Origin: Daedaleopsis sinensis | Taxonomy: Eukaryota; Basidiomycota; Agaricomycetes; Polyporales; Polyporaceae | DNA: 64,000 nucleotides | Direction of reading: 5' to 3' | NCBI GenBank assembly: GCA_033807695.1 | Contig: CM066301.1 | Location: 1,240,001 to 1,304,000, forward strand | In this document: one piece after another, positions 55,801-64,000 of the stretch | Numbering within the stretch: position 1 is the stretch's first letter | Layout: each line of letters starts with the position of its first letter | Made by a program: the position numbers and the translations under genes | The notes under the pieces: model-generated | Database searches by the model: none | Seen by the model: the letters and a program-made list of their open reading frames with translations, nothing else | What the model was told of the DNA's origin: nothing

Positions 55801-57380
55801 TCGCACCGAGTAAGTACCGCGACATCTCGCGCGGCACGTGAGATGTTCTGAATCAGCCAACCCGAGCCAGCTCCCGTGCATCTCGTCTGCGAGACGCAGC
55901 GCCGCGTCGTTCAATCGTCCCAGTCGGGCTCCCCTCGCGTCAAGACGGTACCGTGCGTGCGAGACGCGCGAGAAACGCATGTGCACGAGTCCCCCGAGCC
56001 AAACCCCCTCGCGTCCGGGCAGCAGCAGCCCCCATTCATATACGGTACCCGCTTCCACAGCTGACATCTCCCGCAGCAATGCACGAGCAGCTCGACCGTG
56101 TCCGGGGAAGATGCGTCGAGGCGAGCGCACCGCCCGAGCTCACCCGCGTCGCGTCCAACTCATCTCGTGTCGGCTCGATCCCGTACACGGTACAGGCGGG
56201 CAGCGGGTGCGGCCGGCCGCTCTTCCAGCCCCGCAGTATTCCCGTTCCCATGCGGTGCACATCTCCTGCAGAGACCGCACGCGAAGCCCCACCGGGTCCG
56301 GAAAGACGTACCGACGCGACGACGCGGTGCCCATCTCGCATGCAAGACACGACACCCCGGTACGTCATTTCGATCGCGTGCCGGCTCGTACCGTCGCGCG
56401 ATTGACGACTGCCCACCAGGTTGAAGCCGCCCGAAAGCTCGTACCGCGAACTCAAGACGATCTCCAGAATAGAGTGCGGACCCGGGAACCTCTCGCGCGG
56501 CCTGCGCATTGTCGCAGGTCGCGTGAAATGTTCCCAAACGGCCGCTCGAGGTCCTCCGTACCGGCCGTCCACTCGCTTGCCTACCGGCAGCTACCGTCGT
56601 GCAGTCACAGCCGGCCCGCGCGCGCGAGCTAAAGACGAGCTCCGGAGCAAGTACCATGGACCGCCCTGTGCGTCGACCGACTCGGGAACGTCTTGCGCGG
56701 CCTGCGCACTGACGCAGGCCACGCGAGATGTTCGCAACCGACCTCAGCCGCTCGGTACCGTGTCTCGTCCGTCTCGTATACGAGACCCGCGTCATACCCC
56801 GGCCCGCCGACTCGATCGCTCACCGGCTGGTACCGTCGTGCATTTGGCGACTGCCCGCCAGCCGCACAGCTCGGTACCGCGAGCTCGAACTGCTACGCGT
56901 GCACGGTAAGTACCATTTCTTCGTCTGCGATCTCGTCGACCTGGGACGCCAATGAGAGTAGACCAGACTCGACTTTCGCGGCCGCGGCCGTCACTGTGTC
57001 CTCGGCAGCCCGCATGCGTATCGCCCACTCGTCCTTCGCGCGATCCCGCGCCGCCTGTGCATGGACACGGTGACAGGATGCGCGGGATGCTCACAACCGA
57101 CTCGGACCGCCGTACCGTACCAGCGCGCACACACCATGACGGCCGACACGCACGAAGTGAGTTGTCGGCTTCGGCCTCCTGCGCTCCGCGACCTGGCTGG
57201 GACTGCGACACGTTTGTCAGTCCCGTGCTCCTTCGATTGGGCACGAACGACGTACCGTCAACGAGGTGAGTGCTCATAGGCGGACATTGACCGCACTCGA
57301 CAACTTGCTGGGACCTGCCAGACTCCTCCGTCAGAGTCCCGTCGAGTCGCGGGGCAAGGACGACGTACCGTCGACGACGT
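55801..57380. repeat. Degenerate GTACCG-rich repeat field
   Basis: Irregularly spaced GTACCG/GTACCGTCG motifs recur at least twelve times. Longer modules recur: CGCGGCCTGCGCA...GATGTTC-type segments at about 56496, 56692 and 57049, and CGGCT(C/G)GTACCGTCG...CGACTGCCC(A/G)CCAG at about 56375 and 56824. GTAAGTACC occurs twice (55811, 56911), as if from duplicated exon ends. High GC. Not assigned as coding. Confidence 0.5.
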
Positions 57381-60300
57381 AAGTGCACGATGAACGGCTG
57401 ATTGCGGCGGTGTGGAGGAGAGCGCGGCGATGGGGAGCCGCAGCAGTGGGAAGTGGAGGAGGGAGAGCAGCGAAGGTGAGCGGTGATGGGCGAGTCGGAC
57501 AACTCTGACGGCTGGTCATGGCGGTATGGTAGAGAGCAGCGGGGAAGAGCAGGGGAAGAGCAATGGTGAGTCGTGACGCGTGACGGGCGAGAGCTCTCGA
57601 CGCGGAATACGCGAGTGCGGCGTCCGCTTGTGCTTGTTGACCACCCCCAGATCTCGCGACGATTTCCGAGTCGCGGATTTCAAGCGCACCGGGCACCTCG
57701 GGCGCATCGCACGCCTCCCGTCCGTCCTGCACCGTGCTCCCATTCATGTCAGCGCTGCCGCACATGAGTCTCGCAGACTCGGATGTGTGGTTCAGCAGCA
57801 GAATGTCTGCTGCTGAGCTACAGGTCCCAGTCTGTGAGGTGTCGGGAGACATCGGCCCTCGCGGGGAGTTTATTTGTGTCTGATTTCGCACAGCACACGC
57901 GAGCGAGCGTCATCCGAATCATGAGGCGACGATTGTTCCCTCATTCGGATCGACGTATACTTACCCGCATCTTCTCGAATTCGTTATTCAGCGGTGGCTT
58001 GCCGTTCGAAGTTGAACGTTGAATTTCGAGCCGGTAGATACAGTGCAGTAAGGAGACAAAACTAACTACTATATAAACTCACTTACACACCGCTGCTTCT
58101 GCTGCTTCACGCTGTCTCGACAGATGAGGTTTGTACACTGATATATGGTACGACAACCCACGCTGACCTGAAGCTCTCGGGCTCGTCCTGTCTGCCGAGT
58201 TCAATAGCTTTTACTTACTCACGGTACAACTCCATTGGTGCTCCCCACCGTCCTGCTCAATGTACTAGTACTAGTACTGTACTTTGTACCAAGCAGTGCG
58301 CACTGGGTGTGTATGGCAAACTGACGGGAGCTGGGCATGTCTGAGTCAGGCAGCCGTGGTACCGTTACTACCGTCGTCGTACGACCGTCAATGCAATCTG
58401 CTCGCCAAGTACTAGGCCCCGTTCCGAGAGGACATCGGCTCTGGCTCGAACTCCGCTAGGAACTCGCGTACGCTAGGACCCTGTCTCCAATGATCCCATA
58501 TATATTTTCTGCCTGTGGCCAGTGGCCACCATGAATAGATATTTGTGAAAGTCTTTCACATCTGTGTGCTATGCTTCAAGTTGGACACAGTGAATATTTA
58601 ATTCTGGACACTCCTCCTAAATGCAAACATATACGAGTACACTTTGAGAAGACATGTACTTCTGCTGATGATATTCAGCAGCCGGCCATCGTGGATAAAT
58701 TAGAGACTTGGAAACCACGCTCGGATCCACAGTTCCACTCGGTACCACATCCTTGGGCAGGTCCCATCCGAGTCTAGTACGCATAATTCGAACACAATTC
58801 TTGGCTTGAATTATAGTTTCCCGGACTGACTGTGTCACAGACATCTTCCACTGCACTCGCAGGAGTCGCTCTCCGCAGCGAGACTCACAGCACTGAGCAC
58901 ACGGATTCCGGTGAGGACCCAGACGAGCAGAAGACGGTACAGACATGTATGGAATATTCAGGACATGCTCGGGGATCTCGGAAGTCGGGGAGGAGCATGT
59001 TTCACCGTCATATACATTGACAAGCGATCCATGCCGTCCCTTGGGCCTTGAATTAGTTGCTAGGCGGGTGAGCAGCGGAGGGTCACACAATGACACACAT
59101 CATCCTGGTTATGAAGCTAGACTATGTACGCTGCGACGGCATCGGAATATTGAGGTTGCTTCACAGCCGAACTGCTGGACACTCTGAGCTTGCTCTGGGG
59201 GAGATCTCTGAGAGCATTGCTGCACAACACCCCCGACATGGTGGTGATAATTCACAGCTCCGTGTCACTACTGAGGCAGTAGTCCCGAGCCACTGCTAAA
59301 TAGGACCAACACATGCAGCCAGGGGGGCCTGCCCCAATATTCTGTACATCATGGCACCGCGATCGACTGCGTCAGCATCACGAGGATGACGGCCGCCCGG
59401 GACCGACAACTTTAGAGCCACTCGCTAAACAACCGACCAAGACTAAGTCTATCGGGTACAGCAAGCGCAAGCATAGCTCCGCACCCTTGTCCGATGCTCG
59501 CGCATCCCCAAATTTTATCCTGTTGGGGATAGCAACGTGCACGGACCACCTCAAGGCTTATAAAACCTGCAGAACATTGTCTGCTCGCTCGGTACCTCCG
59601 TCCTCATTCCTCCTTCCTCCCATGTGCCCTCTCTCTATCGAATTCTATCCCCCACGGACGTCCCTTGCTGTCTTCCGACCAGACCGGTGCTATGAGCTTT
59701 GTAAGATGCTCATTGTATTCGTCAGATTCGAGGACCACAGCTGACACTCCCGTCATTATATTACTTCAGGTCTGACTACATGTACTACATGTCAACTCGA
59801 ACTGCTGCCAGCAGCGCCAGCAGATCAGGCCTCGGAACCAAAATGTGAGCGACGGTACTTGCCTTGTGCTCGAACCACCATGCTGACATTCAAATCTTGT
59901 GTAGTACTCCTGCAACACGGATAACCATTCCGACGGCGTGCGCCCGATCGCACTTTGACTCACGCCCTCGTGGTCACACGGTACGTGTCACCTCCTCCAA
60001 TGGCTTCCGAGTCTCTGAGTCTGTGACTCTCGGATTCGATATTGTGCGAGCGTGCAAACCCTGCCCCGTTGAGTGTCGCGTAATTAGTGATTACGGTACA
60101 TATGTACATGTCTCGGATGAGTGTGCGGACCTACGACTCCTGCTACCGTAGGTTCGTGCTGGGCAGTACGTGGACGCAGACAGGACGCGCTGCCCTAACC
60201 ATGTCGCCATGCCATCGACCTCCGCCGCTTCAAGGGACGCGCGTGGCGGCGCTGTCCGATCCCGGCGCCTTGCCGACTTGCTGTGTACCGTGCGCCTCCA

Positions 60301-61256
60301 GGTCCCGGGGGACAGGAGGTCCACCTCGGCAAAGCCGAATTTGACGTTCACGGGGAGCGGAGGCCATGGAGTGGGTGCGGTGTGGACTGTCAAGAGAACA
60401 TCAGTCAGTTTCGGCTGGGAAGGATTTGTAGAGAAACAATGTACACGTACTTGTTTTCGTACTTGTACCGAGCCGGCGAGTAGTAGAAGAGGATAGCTAA
60501 AATGAAAATAGCGACCATTGTTCGGATTTGATTCGAGGGCAAACCGTGCCGACACGTGAGGCTCTGAACTGTTTAGTTTGAACGTCTATCACAGTTGCTC
60601 GCGGCAAGGGATGAAAAGTAGAATGTGTGCGAATGCAGATGGTGGTATTACGGAGGCAAATACATCGTGTACAGCTGAGGACAGCACATCCAAGTGCAAC
60701 CTTGTGGCATGCGGTGCGGTACGCATCATGGCTCATGAGTGCAGTGCAAGTACAATGCTGTGGAGAACATGCGTGTGTGTGACCGAGGGGAGCACATGAA
60801 TGCAAAATGCGCAAGCAACATTGTCATGGGAGAGGACGGTGTGTACGAGGGGCACAGTGCGAAACGGCGGGATGCGGTATGGGTTAGCAAAGTGCACGAC
60901 TGAGCCTTGTCATAAGAGCGCCGCTGACCCTCGATCGTCTACGGGTAACTACGCAATCAGTAGTACTTCTTAAACTCCTACGGTTCAGGCAGGTACGCTA
61001 CTCCTGTTGGTAACGTAACAAGGCGCCATCGTCAGCGACTCGCAGAAACAATCCTGAAAGCTCGACACTCACCCCGGGACCGGGGACGAGCCATTGAAGT
61101 GGGATGTGGCCACTGGCCAGCTATCTCCAAGGCCACTCAGCGCGCGCTTCGAGATGGCGGATAGTGCTGCCGACAACCGCGGCGAGCGCGACGACGGCTC
61201 GGTGGTATAGACAGACCCGGTGTTCGGGACCTGCGAACGGACGAGGTAGTGTGCGA
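57381..61256. other. Gene-poor DNA between the LETM1 copies
   Basis: Nothing recognisable as a gene in 3.9 kb. Open frames are short and lack domains. Noted: a TTGAACGTTGAA-type motif near 58004-58026, and the palindrome-rich GTACTAGTACTAGTACTGTAC at about 58263. Confidence 0.45.
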
Positions 61257-63433
61257 TCACTCCTGTACAATGTCCGCCTTGCGAGGCTTCGAGTTCTTGA
61301 TGTCGCGTCCCTGTCCAATAAGGCTCGCGGCCTCGTCGTCCAATAGTATCCCTGCGCCCCCGCATCAGCCAGTACATGCCACGAGATGCAGTGACCACAC
61401 GCACCGAGACCCTCTTCGCGCACGAGGCCGAGAACGTGCTCGAGCTCGACGTATCCGTCCTTGTCCACGTCCAGCTTCCCGATCACCTTGTGTCCGACCT
61501 CCTCGTCCGGCTTGTGCTTGATCACGGCCAGCGCCTTCTCCAGGTCCTCGACCGAGATCCGCCCGTCAGGGGTGCACGAGATCATCTGCAGCGACGAGCC
61601 GACGCGCGCGTCGTACGCGTCCAGCTGCTCGTCGATCTTCTCCAGCATCGTCCGGATCCGTTTCGTCAGCGCCCCCGACGGCGACTTCGGGTCCTCCTCG
61701 GCCTGGATGTTCTCCTCCATGAGCGCCCGGAGCTCGTCGCGCTCCTTCAGCACCGAAGACTTGTCCGACAGCACCGACAGCGCCCCCGCGAGCTCCTTGA
61801 GCTGCTCAGATGTCATGCGTGCATCGGCGTCGGAGACTTCTGCCTTCTCGGGCTGGAGCTGTGGCAGGGACGTGAGCGCACGGGCCCGGCGAGTTCGTGC
61901 CAGACGCACCTCGGATTCAGGCAGGAGAGACTCTGCGAGCCTGGCCTCCTCCTCCTTTTTGGCCCGGCGGGCGTCCTCCTCGCGCTGCTCCTGCTCCTGT
62001 TCGTCCTGGATAAGCTCTTCCTGCTGCTTGAGGACATCAAGTTTCTGCTTGTAGCTCGCTTGGTCGTCGACCTCGAGCTCGGCCTCGTTCAGCTGTGCAC
62101 ACGGCTTCAGTACGATCGTACACGACGCGACACATCGCATGGGCCTACCAGGTTGTCAGGCAGACCGCAGAGAACGGCCTCGAGGCTCTGGATGATCGCC
62201 GACTTGCCGTCTTCGTCGTCGCCAGGCTTCTTGTCGAACTGGAACGCACGGGCAAGAACGAGGAGAACGCCGCTGACGCGGTCGTGCAGGTGCAGCGAGA
62301 TCCAGGTCGAGAGTTCTTCACGGAGGCGAGCGGGAGACACGCCGAACGTCCTGATCCCGCGGCTCTGGCACGCAGCCTGGAGCTCGGCCGTGCTGAGCTC
62401 GTCGATGCCCTCGCGCGCGATGGCCTCGTCGTCGCGCCGGAGCTGGAGGAGCCGTGCGCGGATGTTCCCGCGCAGGAAGTTGTCCGTGCCGAACGCGTTG
62501 ATCGCCATGTACCTGCACGTCGACACGAGCTGCGGGCGGGACAGGTTGTCGAGGGTGAGGTCGTCGTCGAACAGGCGCGCGACGTTGATGACGTCCTGCG
62601 CAGAGGGCGACTCGCCCGTCGAGCGGACCTTGCGGAAGAACTCCTTGAACGCGTCGCTGCCGACGATGTGCGCGTTCGCCTTCAGGCCGGACTCGCGGAG
62701 CGTCTCCTGCAGGAACTTGGCCATTTCGATGCGGACACGGAGCAGCTTGCGCTGTTTCTCCTCCTGTTACGGGTGGGCGTGTTGGTATCCATTAAAATAT
62801 ACGGGCATTGCGCACTTACAGCCGCAAACTTGTCCTCGAACGTGGACGGGAGCGCGTTCGGGAACAGCTTGAGGACGACGGGGATGAGCAGCTCCATGAA
62901 CGGCACGATCACGAAGACGGCGAACGGGATGAGCCGCAGCAGGTCTTGCGTCGTGCGCTTGAGCTGTCGGGTGTGCACAGGTGAGCGATTGCTCACGAAG
63001 GCTGCCGCTACGCCGCCGCACGCACCTGTCTGCGCTCCCGGCGCGTGAGGCTCTCGCCGTGGAGTAGCTTCCACTGGAGGCGCGCGGAGATGCGCACCTC
63101 GGCAGCGAGCAGCTTGCTGCCATGCCAGTAGTGCTGCGCCTCGTGCTTGACTTTCTTCCAGACACGCGTCGCGAGCGGGGCTTCATCCTTCGTCGCGGGC
63201 GGGAGCGGCTTCTCGTTCGCAGTCGGCGGGTCGTTCTTTGGCGGGGTTGAGTGCAGGTGCCTCTGGGAGCCTACGTGCTGTAGTGGCCTCTCATCGAGCC
63301 GGCGATCTAGGAGTGGAGGGCGCGAGGCGAGCGAAGCGAGGGCGTAGGTGCGAACGCTGACGAGGAGGTGTGGGTGTCGGCTACAGGTGCGCAGAAGAAG
63401 AGAGGGCGGGGCGCGCGGGAGCCATAGGGACAT
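61257..63433 (-). CDS. MDM38: LETM1/Mdm38 mitochondrial cation-proton exchange protein, copy 2
   Basis: Same gene as at 52565-54741, shifted by exactly 8,692 nt. Exon and intron borders are conserved. About nine substitutions lie at positions equivalent to 53404-53968 of copy 1: five in one intron, four in exons. One changes a residue (HLHN to HLHD, plus a synonymous set). The stop is TGA here and TAA in copy 1, both just after PRKADIVQE. The protein is intact, with the presequence, membrane span, LETM1 domain, coiled coil and EF-hand-like loop described for copy 1. Two near-identical intact copies suggest a recent duplication or two alleles placed in one contig. Confidence 0.93.
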
Positions 63434-64000
63434 GGAGGAGAGTCAAAAGAGTGCTGCCAGTGTGGTCTCGTCGTCGTTGTCGTCTTCGTCGTCGTCGTCG
63501 TCGTCGTCGGTAAAGCCTTAGTAGGACGATGACGCACGAGTGCGGCATCGAAATGCATGTATGGCTCTATTTGGCTAGTCCGCGCTTAATTATCCATCTT
63601 TCTGTCATTGCGACCAGTACTACTTACTGGTAGAAATGGCTACACAACTTTGACTCAGGAATACGCACACACAGCTATACATGAGCACGGATAGGACGAC
63701 GGTATCGATGGCCGTCCCAGCGTATGGCGATGGCCGTCCCAGCAATGGCAGACACGGACTCGACGGTGGAGTCGAAGCACAGCGAGCGCCCGATCCCTGC
63801 CGCAAGCTTCTCTCTTTGACTTGTGCACTCTCTGAGGCTCCAGCTGCCAGCTCGATCGGCGCCGCGTCCTGCAAGTTCTCGCTGTCATCTGCCGCCAGCT
63901 CTGCACTCGCACTCGCACTCGCACTCGCACTGCCGCTGTGGCTGCTCTCGCCCGCCCCCGCCCCCGCCGCCCGCTCCGGCCCTCCCTCCCCTCGCGGGCC
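63434..64000. other. LETM1 copy 2 upstream region, window edge
   Basis: Matches 54742-55320 with two hexamer deletions (6 nt each). The (GTC)n run lies at 63467-63510. The duplicated block continues to the end of the window, so its full extent is not visible. Confidence 0.6.

Noticed and set aside
52553..64000. Interpretation of the LETM1 pair as a true terminal inverted or tandem array of more units
   Set aside because: Only two copies are visible, both on the same strand, and the window ends inside the second.

Overview
This window reads as nuclear DNA of a mushroom-forming basidiomycete (Agaricomycetes, most likely a polypore-type wood decayer). The genes carry many short GT-AG introns of about 50-90 nt, coding DNA is GC-rich, and several families are typical of that group: an expanded F-box family, a BTB/POZ protein with the form common in Agaricomycetes, a DUF6593 protein, and an SRPK-like kinase with a DLG motif. 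No rRNA, tRNA, CRISPR array or bacterial operon is visible. All gene models were spliced by eye from reading frames, GT/AG sites and family knowledge; no search was run.

Layout. 0-6.2 kb: two tandem, co-oriented, full-length F-box paralogs with matching intron phases. 6.2-13 kb: an AlkB-type 2-oxoglutarate dioxygenase (minus), a RAD18-type E3 ubiquitin ligase (plus) and an SRPK-like kinase (minus). 13-22 kb: a disordered Pro/Ser/Arg-rich protein, a macro-domain protein, a small hydrophilic protein, a mitochondrial RsfS-domain protein and, divergent from it, the ER packaging chaperone Shr3. 22-29 kb: linker histone H1, then the head-to-tail pair MZM1-like (LYR complex III assembly factor) and a GGQ ribosome-rescue factor, then cyclase-associated protein CAP, which has a repeat-filled 721-nt intron. 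29-36 kb: a PhoD-like phosphatase, convergent with a Set1C/COMPASS Ash2/Bre2 SPRY subunit, then a UbcH7-like E2. 37.5-42.7 kb: a giant Ser/Pro-rich disordered protein. 42.9-51 kb: DUF6593, an O-fucosyltransferase-like type II membrane protein and a BTB protein, with about 3 kb of apparently empty DNA at 43.7-46.7 kb. 51-64 kb: a GA microsatellite, a frameshifted LINE fragment, and two nearly identical LETM1/Mdm38 genes 8,692 bp apart, separated by gene-poor DNA containing a degenerate GTACCG-rich repeat field.

Functional themes are mitochondrial maintenance (LETM1 twice, RsfS, Mzm1-like, rescue factor), DNA damage and chromatin (AlkB-like, RAD18, macro, H1, Ash2) and ubiquitin (two F-box, RAD18, E2, BTB). 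Apart from MZM1 and the rescue factor, which lie 60 nt apart and may share a transcript, there is no sign that neighbours work as units. The observations most worth following are that MZM1/rescue-factor arrangement, the recent LETM1 segmental duplication, the transposon-like inverted repeat inside the CAP intron, the SRPK catalytic loop that loses its Asp in the obvious spliced form, and the repeat field at 55.8-57.4 kb.
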